Assembly (NCBI GenBank): GCA_013368315.1
Contig: JAACJM010000021.1
Location: 310,001 to 374,000, forward strand
Source of the DNA: Tetrapyrgos nigripes
Taxonomy: Eukaryota; Basidiomycota; Agaricomycetes; Agaricales; Campanellaceae
DNA: 64,000 nucleotides
Direction of reading: 5' to 3'
A program made the translations under genes and the position numbers. Every line of letters starts with the position of its first letter. Position 1 is the stretch's first letter. Shown piece after piece: positions 23,601 to 35,427 of this stretch. The notes beneath the pieces are model-generated. The model was given only the letters and a program-made list of their open reading frames with translations. It did no database searches and was not told the DNA's origin.

Positions 23601-24950
23601 CCGCAGTGCTGGAGCTGGCAGTCGACTCTGCTTGGTGTGCCTCGGTCTTGGTGGCCTTGTTGGGAAGCGGCGTACGCTCGGCGATGATCTTGGGCTTGCC
23701 GTACATTCTCTCGATGTCTATGACAATGTTGGCAAAGCGAAGTCATCACAGCACCTAAAAGACTCACGAGGATTCTCAAAGAACACCAGGAACGCAAACT
23801 GCGCTGCGTGGGCCACAAGACTGACGAAAAGTATCCCGTAGCTTCCGATAATCAAAGAGAGACCGTAATAACCAGCATAACCTGTATGGCTATCCGTCAG
23901 CACCGGTGAAAGAGGCGATATCATGACTGGACATACCGACAGAGTACATGGGGTGAGGAGCAAGCTCAAATACACCATCAAATACAAGTGCACCACGTTG
24001 GAAGAAACAGTCTCCCCAGTACCAACCATAATCCTTCACGACATTGTGCGCTTCAGTCTTTACCCATAGGTTAAAACCAATGAGGGCGAGGCCAGCGATC
24101 CATCTGTCAAGTCTATGTTATTCCTCATTCATACCAAGAGCCAAAGCGACCAGCGAACCTCATTACGTGTACAAAAGTCGAAAGGTCGTCTGGCACGCGG
24201 AAACACGCAAAGGCGAACATGCAGTAGGCCACAAAGTCACTATGACAGGTGAGTAATCGATATAACAATGATGAGGCGATGCCATACTTAAGTAGGATGA
24301 TGTCTACAGCTTGACGGAACAAAAGCCAGGAGTTGTATTCCAGAGGAAGTTCCTACAGCGAAACATTAGACAGGGATTAGAGGGAGATGCAGAATGGAAA
24401 CCTCACGTCAAACGAGTAGTCTTTGCCCATCTTTCCAGCAAGCTGTTTCCGGATCCAGTTCCTGACAGCTGGCCGACGTTTCTCGTCCAACCATCCGCGT
24501 TTCTGGACCTCGCGGACAATCCATTTCTTCTTGCTTTGCTTGGTCAATACCCAACCAAGACCAGCGTCGTATGCGGCACGCCAAAATGCGAAATAGAGGA
24601 AAAATACGACTCTGGACACGGATCTTGGCAGGAGTAGAAACACAAAGATTTGCGAGCCCAAAAGCACGAGGTTTAGAATGTCGATGTGACTCTTTGGATA
24701 GGCAGGGTGGAATAGTGTCAAAACGTCGTGCGTTGTCGGTACACGAAAAACTGTTGAGAAAGCTCTCGTAAAAACGCGGTATAAAGGGATAGAATTATGC
24801 TTGACACGTACCATCCCCACTTGGAGTCTTTCCCCAGACTATTTCCGAGTCAGCTTGCTCTTGCTTGTTGCTCAGTGTTTCTGTCGACTTTTCTTTCTTC
24901 TTTGTACCATTGGAGCGCCTCTGACGCAGAAAGCTTTGCGAGGTCGCCAT
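20669..24950 (-). CDS. CHO2: Phosphatidylethanolamine N-methyltransferase (CHO2)
   Basis: Catalyses the first S-adenosylmethionine-dependent methylation of phosphatidylethanolamine on the way to phosphatidylcholine, in the ER membrane. The ATG at 24950 gives a basic soluble tail ([14 protein letters not shown]). An intron then leads into the family block [20 protein letters not shown]. Several hydrophobic spans follow, with [19 protein letters not shown] and the first methyltransferase region ending in [21 protein letters not shown] Glu/Thr-rich, low-complexity insert (about 23470-23640) separates it from a second membrane module with [15 protein letters not shown]. The C-terminal soluble part carries a beta-sandwich-like segment ([20 protein letters not shown]) and ends [15 protein letters not shown] before TGA 20669-20671. 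The order of blocks matches fungal CHO2. There are about a dozen short introns and no break was seen. OPI3, the partner for later methylations, is not in the window. Confidence 0.92.
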
Positions 24951-26316
24951 AGTGGATGAGGAAAAAAGTCTGAAACCTTGTCGTGTGATCGGAACTACGA
25001 CGCGAACACGGTGTCATCTTCGTAATTGTAAACAGAGACAAATTCGGGCACAGCTTCTCCCTTCTCTCATCTTCTCTTCAGTCCTCTTAGAAGTTAGACG
25101 AATCTGGCTGAATGATTGCGTGGGTTGAATCCGGAGGAAGAGAAGCAGGAGAAGGTCTATTGCCGGGGATAGATCCTAGCACCAATGAATAATACTTGAG
25201 CCGGAGTTAGCCTGGAATCCAACTACGGGAGCGGTTACGGGAGCGTCTTGGGCCCTCTTGGGCCCCAGGCTAAGCCGGAGTAGTCTTATCATTCCAGGAA
25301 CCATGGTGTATGTTGCTTGCCCCGCAGTATCCAGTAATTGGGTCTACGTAGAGCTACTACTGATTACATTTATGTAGCTTTTGCAGTGCACAGTGCGGTG
25401 TAATTCATTCATTCATTCATTCCAGGGTGTACCTAGACCTACATCCGGACGCTTTGACCTGGACCCCCGGTGCATCAGTTCTGAATCTTAGTCGCAGCCC
25501 GGGTAATATATAGACTCCTCCAGACGACTCCTCCTTTCACCAGCTCCCACAGCGGGAAACTGCAACTGCGGAAGGTACTCCCTAAGAAGCTGACAAATGC
25601 TCAGTGTGATTGCAGCGGTCTTCCAGCTGTAAGTAATTCATCCAAGCTCCCAACAAGCTCCTCTCAAATTTTAAAAGCTGACTGCAGTGTCTTTGTCCAG
25701 TGCAAGCACAACAATACTACTGTAGTCTGAGAATATTCTGTTACTCAAAGACTCGGATCAGGCAAAAACCAGGCAAAGCGCGACGTCATACTGCGGTAGT
25801 AAGTATCACTGCAGACTTTGGAGCCTTCGTTAACTTGGAGTCGGTAGCCTAGGGAAGCCTTCGCTCAGGTTGCTTTTCTCCTACACAGTAAGTACCTCGG
25901 ACACACGTATGCCATCGAGTCCTTTTCTGATAGACCTTCACTTTTGGGGCTAAGATCAGAGCGCCCAGGATCATCTATGTAGGTCGCAAGCAACACCGAT
26001 GAGCAATGTGCATCAAATAGACCGAAGGTCGGGAGAACGACCTTCAGGCACCACGTCCTCATGGGGTTATCTTGGAGTTATTTCTTTCGATTTTCTTCTC
26101 TGTCACTCACCGCCGATAATCGCTCTTGCCCATAGACGAAGACGTTGCAAGCTTCTGAGCAATAGATTTCCAACCTCTGTGGACTCTGAGCTTTCTTTGC
26201 ATAGCAAGGAAAGGCCTCACAGGATGTCCTAATCGAGCCTAATCACTGTCCGCTGCTCATTGACGGACTAATCCTTGCCCGAGATGAGGACCTTCGTGGT
26301 CACTCAACTAAGCGAT
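24951..26316. other. Intergenic region between divergent CHO2 and siderophore transporter genes
   Basis: Shared upstream space of two divergent genes. It holds a small (ATTC)5 microsatellite at 25403-25422 and short imperfect tandem words near 25220-25260. Short frames at 25865-26232 resemble nothing. No gene is supported. Confidence 0.45.
25403..25422. repeat. (ATTC)5 microsatellite
   Basis: Five exact tandem copies of ATTC in intergenic sequence. Confidence 0.9.
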
Positions 26317-26344
26317 CTTATCAGATAAAAATTTGTCTGATAAG
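26317..26344. promoter_or_regulatory. Near-palindromic iron-GATA operator
   Basis: CTTATCAGATAA (26317-26328) is followed by the inverted half TTGTCTGATAAG (26333-26344). The first half holds ATCAGATAA (26320-26328), an exact match to ATC(A/T)GATAA, the extended site of fungal iron-sensing GATA repressors (Urbs1/SREA/Fep1 class). The second half differs by one base. A further TGATAA occurs at 26371-26376. The site lies about 190 bp before the ATG of a siderophore transporter, a standard target of these repressors. The site match is seen; the regulatory role is inferred. Confidence 0.7.
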
Positions 26345-26536
26345 TTAACGGACGATGTCTTCCGAACCCTTGATAAAAGGACCACTTGGAGGCCTTTCGA
26401 TCGTCCGCTTGTCCTTCCAGCGTTTGCGTCCTTTTTGGTGAGTACCTTTTCTTGTATTGTATCTCTCCTTTCAGTTTACTTACACGCACCCTTTTCTCTA
26501 CCAGCCGAGCACTTTCACCTAAGTGCTTGTTCAACC

Positions 26537-28534
26537 ATGTCTTTTGCAAACGTCTCGCACCCAAAGACCAGCCGTGATGATGCAAGTAGCACCGGCAAGT
26601 CTAGGGAGACTGTAGACGTAGATGAAGCTGGCCCTTCGGAGTACCACCAGTCGCAGGGTGTCGCCCGTATGGAAGCCGTCCGTCGTACTGCTCAAGGCAA
26701 GACGGGCAAAGGGACCCTTTACGCCATCTCTATTTCCGTCATTATCTGTGCTTGGGCATACTCTCTCGATTCGTCCACCACTTCCAACTACTCCGCGTTC
26801 GCAACCTCCTCTTTCGAGCAGCACAGTACCGGTCTCGCCTACCTATCCATTGCCACAAGTATCATTTCAGCCGTATGCAAACCTTTCATAGCGAAAATTT
26901 CCGATATCACCTCTCGTCCCTATACGTACATCCTCGTCCTCGTTTTCTACGTGCTCGGATACATTATCGTCGCCACCTGCCGCAACATCACTTCCTATGT
27001 CGTCGGCGAGACTTTTGTCGCCATCGGTAGCTCAGGTCTCGACCTGCTCAACGAGATCATTGTCGCAGACCTTACCACACTGGAATGGCGTGGTTTCGTC
27101 AGCTCCTTGCTTTCCGCCCCATTCCTCATCAACACCTGGTTCGCGGGTCAAATCGTCGAGGCTCTTAGCGACGGTGAGAAGTGGAGATGGGGTTATGGGA
27201 TGTTTGCTATTATCATGCCGGTTGTTTTATCACCTGCTATCTTCACGCTGATCTATCTCGATAGGCAGGCTCAGAAGATGGGGTTAGTGAACATTGCTTC
27301 GAGTAATGCGGCGAGGAGGGAGGCGAGGGCTTTGGCTGAGCAAGAAGGGATGGAGGGGCCTCGTGGAGAAGTTACTGCAAAGGCAGCTCAGACGTCGTTG
27401 ACTTGGAGAGAAAGGGCGCAGAACAATCTTATAGAGATTGATGCATTTGGGTTGATTTTACTGGGCTTTGGATGGTCTTTGCTTCTTATTCCGTTCTCGT
27501 TGAAGACCTACGCCAAAGGAGGGTGGAGTAACCCATCTGTGATTGCGATGATGGTTGTCGGCGGAATTTTCATCATCTGTTACGTCCTCTTTGAGAGGTT
27601 CCTCGCAAAAGTTCCCAGTTTCCCGTCACGTCTTCTGAAGAACAAAACATTTATCATGGCCATTGTCATTGACACCATGTACATGCGTACGTCGTACCAA
27701 CCATTGTTGTGGCCGCCATGTTAATCTTGCTCTTTAGTCGCTGGTCAAATCCGTGGCTTGTACTTCTCTTCCTACATGTACATCGTAAAGGACTGGTCTG
27801 TATCCAGCTGGACATATTTCAACAACACTATGACTCTTGCCCTCTGCGTCTTTGGTATCGTTGCCGGCCTTGCCTTCCGCTGGACCCACCGCTACAAACC
27901 TCTCCAAATCATCGGTCTCTGCATCAAAATCATCGGTATCGGAATCCTTCTCAAGGGTCACCGAGCCACCGACGACACTGGCGCCTTAGCCATGTCCCAG
28001 GTCCTCATCGGCATGGGAGGCGCTTTCAGCGTCGTCGGCTCCAGAGTAGCTTCTCAAGCCTCCGTCTCTCATCAAGACGTCGCTGTCGTCATCTCCCTCC
28101 TATCCCTCTGGAGCAAAGTCGGCTCAGCTACCGGCGCGGCTTTGGCAGCAGTCATTTGGACGGATAAGATGCCCAAGATGTTGCGTCTATATCTTCCTTC
28201 AGATGTTACAGACGCTGAAGTGAAGACTTTCTTTGGTAACATCAGGTCTATCCGTGGATATGGCATCGACGATCCCATTCGTCAGGGTGCGATTAGGGCG
28301 TATAGAGAGACACTTTGGTATCTTGTCGTACCTGCAGTGGCTCTTTCTTTCATTCCCCTCATAGCAGCGTGCTTCCAAACCAATTTCTACCTCGGCAAGC
28401 AGCAGAATGCTGTGATGAACGTTGCGCCTGACGGTACGAAGTTGCCTTCAGAGGATACGCGTCCAGAGCCAGTGATTAATGCTGAACCTGGATCATTTAA
28501 GTACAAGTTGTTGAGGTTCTGGGCTGGAAAATAG
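26537..28534 (+). CDS. Siderophore-iron transporter, MFS (ARN/SIT family)
   Basis: Imports ferric siderophore complexes by proton symport across the plasma membrane. Two exons (26537-27686 and 27738-28534) give 648 residues, close to the usual length of about 600-650. A hydrophilic N-terminal tail is followed by around 14 hydrophobic spans. Family marks: YAISISVIICAWAYSLDSST at the first span, KPFIAKISDITSRPYTYIL between the early spans, GSSGLDLLNEIIVADLT, then SLLSAPFLINTWFAGQIVEAL. The second half includes GQIRGLYFSSYMYIVKDWS and SQVLIGMGGAFSVVGSRVAS; the protein ends with a soluble tail. The 51-nt intron splits the codon for the Leu in YMLAG. ATG 26537 is chosen for its context and position. 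The upstream GATA operator points to repression under iron sufficiency. No siderophore synthase lies nearby, so it may serve xenosiderophores. Substrate not predictable. Confidence 0.9.
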
Positions 28535-28855
28535 ATGACTACCTACTAGTACTTCTGCACGTTTACTACTTTGAAATGGACATGTATTTCGATTGTGAGC
28601 CTTTCATTGCAATGACATGATATCCACGGCTTTACTTTAAGCCAGGATACTTGCTTGCCACGCTCAGGCTGTAGAGCAGAAGAGCTGAACGGAAAACTTA
28701 AAGGTGGCACGTGAGGAGGGCAGTGCCACCAAACGACCACCGGGTCCGCAGTTTCAGCTACCAGCAAGGGATATACGTAGAGACCCGTTCTTTCTTTTTG
28801 GCTACCCTCAGAAACACAACACCAAAGCCTTCTTTTGTCTTAAGCTTTGCCCAAG

Positions 28856-29314
28856 ATGTCCGACAATGTTGTAGGCGAAGTATGCGGAATACTCACTTAC
28901 ACCATAGTAGCTGGATTTTGTCAAGATTGGGCGACTATACGTGCGTATGGTTTTACTCTGTGGATCTGGAACACTTACGAATGAATATGTCCTTCTGTTT
29001 CTAACCTCCCTCAACTCGTATTGGGATCCTTACTGGTAATTGGGTTACCCTTAGGCCACAATTGGACACAATGCCTCTGCTCATGTCGTTGTTGCTGTTG
29101 TTGTCCTTGCGCATTTTGCTGTTCGGGCGAGGTGTGCTCGTGTTCATGTGGTTTTGGAAAAGACAGGCAACGAGGGGATGTCGGGGAGGGTGAGAGGCAG
29201 CGGTTGCTTCCTGAAGATATAGCCGGAGAAGGAGACGAAGTTAGAGCTACAGCAGCTGTTGTGAGTTCGCCAAGTCAGCCTCAGCCCCATCCGCCTATGG
29301 CTTCGAAGACATGA
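28856..29314 (+). CDS. Very cysteine-rich small protein (114 aa), unknown function
   Basis: Two exons (28856-28940 and 29055-29314) sum to 345 nt and encode 114 residues. The N-terminus is MSDNVVGEVCGILTYTIVAG, mildly hydrophobic and without a clear cleavage site. It is followed by a cluster in which 14 of about 26 residues are cysteine (CLCSCRCCCCCPCAFCC, then CSCSC). The tail is acidic/Gly-rich, then Gln/Pro-rich. Short MSD-starting proteins with a Cys-dense middle are, as I recall, common and unnamed in basidiomycetes. The cysteines could be palmitoylated for membrane attachment or could bind metal; neither is shown. The first exon has a good donor (GTGCGT) and the acceptor CTTAG is normal. 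It lies just downstream of the siderophore transporter on the same strand. I do not assign a function. Confidence 0.6.
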
Positions 29315-30208
29315 CTTGGTATCTGGACCACTGTCGCTAAGAGGAGCTTGAGAGGAGTTTGTCGGCTTTGGGGAAACGGGATTTGTATGCTACTACCATC
29401 TTGCTTGGATGCCAAACGGACGGACGGACAATTTGACATGGTTTTATTATTATTATGGTTTTGGTGCGCACCTTTTATTCGCTGTCCTATCTGAGAACGA
29501 GCACTCATCCTTTTCAGGATGGATATATGGACATATTGCACAACACTATCTGTACTCTACAACTAGGAATCGGAATTCGTCTCGCACCTAGCAATACCGT
29601 TTTGTTCACGATTAGCCAGACGTATTATGCGGCTTCCAAGTGTTGGAATTTTATATTGAACTATACTTACAATGAACAATCTTATCTTTCTCTCCACTTT
29701 CTAGTATACATGATCCACTTGTATCCACATATGCACCACCTACTTTCTGTACTACTCCATACTTACATCGTTTCTTACATCGTTGACTCCAAACTGATAT
29801 CAGACATTACATTGTAGTATCCGCTTTTCTCCACAGTGTTATATTTACAGACTCGTGTAGCCACAGTAGCCAACAGTATAAATACTCAGTAGTTTACTGT
29901 CTATACCTCCAGAGCCGCAATAGTATTTGTTGCCTTGCTTGTTTAACAAGTGTCCTCATATTCATTTATTCTCATACCAAGAGCATCTCCTGGATAGCTG
30001 GAAGATCATAGAGGAGAGAGCAACGATGTCATAGACCAATAAACTGATTTGGCTGACTTGGCTATGAAGAAAGGGTAACGAGTTGGGGTCAAACTTACAA
30101 ATGCCCTTCAAGCAACCTTTAGTGCCATCTCTGGGATACAAACCAATCTCTCACCGACTTGGGATAGAGTCAATCAACCCTTATAGGCTATGTGCGAGTA
30201 CATGCTTC
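29315..30208. other. Intergenic region, no supported gene
   Basis: AT-rich sequence after the Cys-rich gene. Overlapping frames at 29409-29817 have no family resemblance and look like chance frames. Confidence 0.45.
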
Positions 30209-30462
30209 TGTTAAGCAGGCATGGTACGGTCCTGTACACTACTAAACGCAGTAGCAACTACACTACTTACCTGGGGATAAGTGATAGCTTGTTAGGCTTG
30301 TTAGAGGCTTGTAGAGCGATGTGGGTTAAGTATAAAACTTGTTATTTGGAGGACTATCTACGAGTCCTTATATACCTTTAAGGAGGTACAAATACATGTA
30401 AACTAACACTAGAGTAACAATAAGATTCTATTGTACTTGATAGCACAATGCTGGTTTCTACA
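30209..30462. repeat. Possible solo LTR
   Basis: A 254-bp non-coding stretch begins TGTTAAGCAGG and ends GGTTTCTACA, i.e. TG...CA borders. It contains a TATA-like AGTATAAAAC at about 30329. No target duplication is visible, and an inverted pair AACAATAAGATT (30416-30427) / AATCTTATTGTT (30477-30488) blurs the right edge. Weak candidate. Confidence 0.25.
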
Positions 30463-30762
30463 CTTATTGTCTATATAATCTTATTGTTCTATTTATAACT
30501 ACTACTATTGTTCTACATAGATGTTGTTGATGGCTGCAACTGAATGCGCCAATTCAACAGCTTCTGTCGAGGAGGAAGCTTCGTCATCACTCGCTCCTGT
30601 GCGTGTCTCAGTGATCATCTGTATGAAGCTGGAGCGACAGATAGATCTCACTGAACCTGCTAGTATTTTACTATAAAGACTGCTTTAATTTGGGGAATGT
30701 AACCCACTAACCTAGGAAGCCGTTCTCAACAATCATCACTGAAAAGGGGCACCTGGTCAATG

Positions 30763-31536
30763 ATGGACATTGCGAAAATCCCTCTCTTCCTCCCTCGGCA
30801 CTCAAATCACTTTTACCCCACCGAAAAACGCACCATTGGAGGCGTCAGAGAAGGTTTTGAAAGAGCAAATGGGCTTGAATGATAAATTTGTCCGAGATCC
30901 TTCTGGTTCCCGGAGGACCGTTGCAAATCGTCCAGGCCGGTTTTTTCATTACTCCAAAACTGACAATCTTTCACCCATATAGGGGCATCAAGTCTTGCTC
31001 ATGTGCTGACTATCCTCTCTGTGTGCGCTACCCGAAAGCAGTTGCGTACATCAAATCTTTCGTCCGCCCTGTCTTTGCCAAGTGAATTTCTTTCCTTGTC
31101 CGACCTGGGAGCAAAGTCCGCTTGACCCCCAACCAAGCAGTAGGTTGTGCTTTCATGATATGTGAAGCCCTCCTCTGGCAGACTTTTGGCAAAATGGAAG
31201 ACATGTTCACTTACGGATTCACTAATACTCGTCAAAAACACTATAGGCCCCTACTCCATTGTCCGACACCCATCATATCTTGGAGGGTACCTCATAGGGA
31301 TCGGGACTGCTTGGCAGATCTTTAGTAGGGGGCCGTGGTTTCAAGAAAGTGGGATTTTGGGAAGTCGTGCGGGGAAGGTGGTCATTGTTCCGTGGATGTT
31401 GTCTTTGATTGCAACTGCTGTAATGGTGACGTTGAGGTCCAGGACGGAAGATGAGATGATGAAGAAACAGTTTGGGGGATAATGGGCTGAGTGGTCGTCT
31501 AGGATGAAGTGTAGGATCTTTCCAGGCGTATTTTAA
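30763..31536 (+). pseudogene. Isoprenylcysteine O-methyltransferase-like pseudogene
   Basis: Intact relatives methylate the C-terminal prenylcysteine of CaaX proteins in the ER membrane. Family sequence is clear in pieces: an N-terminal start at ATG 30763 (MDIAKIPLFL), then after a 1-nt shift TFTPPKNAPLEASEKVL; LLWQTFGKM...FTYGF near 31175-31225; after another shift GPYSIVRHPSYLGGYLIGIG, with the RHPSY motif of the catalytic region; and finally RSRTEDEMMKKQFGG. A TAA (31480-31482) interrupts the usual end; after it the same frame continues WAEWSSRMKCRIFPGVF to a second TAA (31534-31536), exactly as the family normally ends. At least two frameshifts plus a nonsense codon make this a pseudogene. 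Sequencing error could explain one defect but hardly all. A LINE sits immediately downstream. Confidence 0.75.
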
Positions 31537-31537
31537 A

Positions 31538-31550
31538 TCCAAAACTGGCA

Positions 31551-31590
<40 letters not shown>

Positions 31591-32604
31591 GAGGTGCGTT
31601 TCTGCTCTACGCAGAGGCCATGTTGCTCAACGACAAAGGGGTCGTTGTCTCAGGCTCGCGGTCGGGGGCACGAGGGATCTCAACCTCGTTACTACATACT
31701 GTTGCATAGGTAGACATATTGAAAACATAGTTGTAAACATAGAGAGTTCCTCCGAGGGGAAATGCTTTTGCGCACTGAGTGTGGGACTCAGAGCAGGTTT
31801 GTAGACGATTTACCAATTAGGCCGAAGTTCGGGTAGGGCCGGGTTTCGTTCATTGGGACGAGTTTCCTCAACCCTCGCGAAAAATCGTTCATCGAGGTGA
31901 GTTGTTCACCTCTCCCGATTCCCGGTCCTCCTCAGTAAATCCTGCTCAATACCCACTAAAACCCCTGCTACGTTGGTCCAGTTTTTAGGTAGGTTTGCTT
32001 CGTTGTGGAGGAGACCTCTCCACGTGTTCTCTACTATCTTCGAGAGAGAGCTTTTCCTTCATACTTCTTGTTCGTCATTCTGGCGTCTAGTTTGAGCCTT
32101 TCATTGATCATTTTTGACCACCTATTTGTAATTTCATCTTCTGAGAACTGTGTATTTTCATTTGCAATTACACGTTCGCAACGGAGGACCCAGATCAGGT
32201 ACGCAGACTCTGCTATTAGTATCCTCCATAGCCTTGTTTCCCCACTTTTGAGTTTCTCGGTCTCTTCGTCTTTTATGTCTCCAGCAGCGGCGCCTAGAAT
32301 CGTTCCTATTCCAGGACGATACCATTCTTTTCGGGACTTCTTTTCCCACAACCTTTGTGCCAGTTCCCATACTACATTCTGGCCTGGCGACTCGCAGGAC
32401 GTTAGTATGTGTTCCATGTCTTCCAGTTGGTTGTCGTGCTTACATATTGCCCGTTCCTGTTGTTCTTCTGAGAAGCTTGCGCGCTGCCACAGTGATCCGG
32501 TCATGTAAGCGTCGTGTGTTGTCATCCAGAGAAAGTTTCTGGTTTTTCTCGCGAAGTCCTTATGCCTGATCGCTCTCCAGATTGCTTCTCCAAAACTGGC
32601 ACTC
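31538..32604 (-). mobile_element. 5'-truncated non-LTR retrotransposon (LINE) with 16-bp target duplication
   Basis: The insert spans 31554-32588 (1035 bp) in minus orientation and is flanked by exact copies of TCCAAAACTGGCACTC at 31538-31553 and 32589-32604. On the plus strand it starts with 36 T (31554-31589), the poly-A tail of a minus-strand transcript. The coding remnant is the 3' end of a LINE polyprotein. These hallmarks (A-tail, long target duplication, 5' truncation) define target-primed reverse transcription. The insertion point lies 1 bp after the second stop of the methyltransferase pseudogene. Confidence 0.9.
32034..32588 (-). pseudogene. LINE polyprotein C-terminal fragment
   Basis: A minus-strand frame entering at the 5' truncation point reads EAIWRAIRHKDFARKTRNFL, then a zinc-finger-like block ERAICKHDNQLEDMEHILTS, and RLWRILIAESAYLIWVLRCE, matching the region after RNase H in agaricomycete LINE polyproteins. 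The usual second Cys of that finger seems replaced. Near 32045 the frame stops; a shift by one frame continues KIVENTWRGLLHNEANLPKN, the usual end, so the copy carries a frameshift. Reverse transcriptase and endonuclease are absent because of the 5' truncation, so the copy cannot move by itself. Confidence 0.8.
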
Positions 32605-32910
32605 CATATTTCTCCTTGAAGTACAAGTACTTCGTTACATGGTGCGATTCGGATGAACTAGCTTGTATTAATGATCTCGAAGGCATGTCAAGAGTCGTAA
32701 CCGATCTCAGTCCTGTCGCAACGCTCCCACTGAAGAGGCGTAGTGCTTCCACCAAGGCCTCGGCGAAAAAGGCGTGGCCGAGCTGGGTAGAAGCGGCCAC
32801 GTGTTCATGTTTCCTCTTGTTCTTCATGATCACATCCATGCAGATTCGCGACACGCGTCCTTCTTCGCCAGCCAGGCTCATTACACCCAGAATCCTTGAG
32901 ACGCAATTGT
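32605..32910 (-). CDS. Gene fragment of unknown function next to the LINE
   Basis: Reading the minus strand from about 32910, a possible acceptor is followed by RYNCVSRILGVMSLAGEEGR, then an Ala/Glu-rich, helix-like stretch (STQLGHAFFAEALVEALRLF) and a part ending in YLYFKEKYGVPVL at the LINE target site. The frame is open for about 95 residues and its composition is protein-like. Before the insertion it would have run into sequence antisense to the methyltransferase pseudogene. No family is recognised. It may be one exon of a small gene truncated by the LINE, or a relic. Confidence 0.35.
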
Positions 32911-33049
32911 ATCTCTACGCTGGCTAAAACTTAGACTGACGGCAGCAACTTAAGGTTGCCCACTTCTCAGTATTTTTCACAACTTCAACCATATTGACAA
33001 CGATATTAATTCTGATAAACTTGCTTTCAACAGTCTAAGCTCATTCTAT

Positions 33050-34421
<1,372 letters not shown>

Positions 34422-34816
34422 GTTGTCGTGGATAGTATCAAGTCACTTTCGAGCCTGTTGTGGGTCAGCTGTGGGTGGCGTGCTGATTGGGTGTGCTTAT
34501 AAGTTTCCGGAGACGAGTTTTCCTGATGATTTCTAAGCCACTAATTCATACGGTTCTAGAGTCCCAAGAATAGTACATTCGTTAGTTCTTAATTACAAAT
34601 CTCGGTCGAAGGATTTGGGCATCATGATGAGTGATCTAACTTTGCTATCCATATGCTATTCAGAGCACACCGCGGCCGCGATAGTCGAAGTGAGTGCGAG
34701 CCTTGAAGCTTGAAATTACATGACTAAAAGCTAAAGGGCCTCGTGAGAACGAAGTTCTCCCGTTCCCCACTAAGTCGGATCTGCTGATAAGTGTATTGTC
34801 ATAAACGCCCAGTAAC

Positions 34817-34963
34817 GTCCGACGGTCAACCTAACTACAGTCCGACGGCCAACCTAACTACAGTCCGACGGTCAACCTAACTACAGTCCGACGGTCAACC
34901 TAACTACAGTCCGACGGTCAACCTAACTACAGTCCGACGGTCAACCTAACTACAGTCCGACGG
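34817..34963. repeat. 23-bp minisatellite, six copies plus a partial
   Basis: Unit GTCCGACGGTCAACCTAACT + ACA. Copies start at 34817, 34840, 34863, 34886, 34909 and 34932; a seventh begins at 34955 but keeps only GTCCGACGG. Only one base differs (GGCC for GGTC in copy 2), so the array is nearly homogeneous. It is non-coding and lies upstream of the Old Yellow Enzyme gene. Confidence 0.95.
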
Positions 34964-35427
34964 CTAAAAATACCTCCAGTCTCCTCCAGTCCTGAAAGTG
35001 TTGACTCTATTGAATCCAATAAAAAAGTGAGAAATTCTTCTTTACGAAAACTCGGTTCACTCAGCTTGCGATCGGGGATCGTGATGGCTTTTCTCATTGC
35101 CAGTTAAATCATAAGCGTCTTCAAGTAACAAGTTGCCAACGGACTTATTCATTCGTGCAGATTGGGGTATGAAGAGTCATGAAAAGCGCTATTATACATA
35201 CAAAACACTACAGTATCTATGGATACTATACTATATACGGGCAAAAGAAAAATACATTATCATATCATGTATGGGTAAAGACCGTGGACGACGCACTGGC
35301 ATGCGTTTCCTTCTAATAAGGTATATAAGGTAAGTACGAGTTCGACATTAGGCCTCTATTTTGGAAGTTGAAAGTTACGGCGAACATGATTTTTCAAGGG
35401 GAGGCGAAGGCGAGTCTCTGCAGAGTC

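Noticed and set aside
31273..31551. Minus-strand frame of 92 residues
   Set aside because: It is antisense to the better-supported methyltransferase pseudogene.
31554..31589. T36 run read as a transcription terminator
   Set aside because: It is the poly-A tail of the minus-strand LINE, shown by its place next to the target duplication.
34817..34963. Regularly spaced repeats that could suggest a CRISPR array
   Set aside because: The copies are directly adjacent without spacers, and the organism is eukaryotic; it is a minisatellite.
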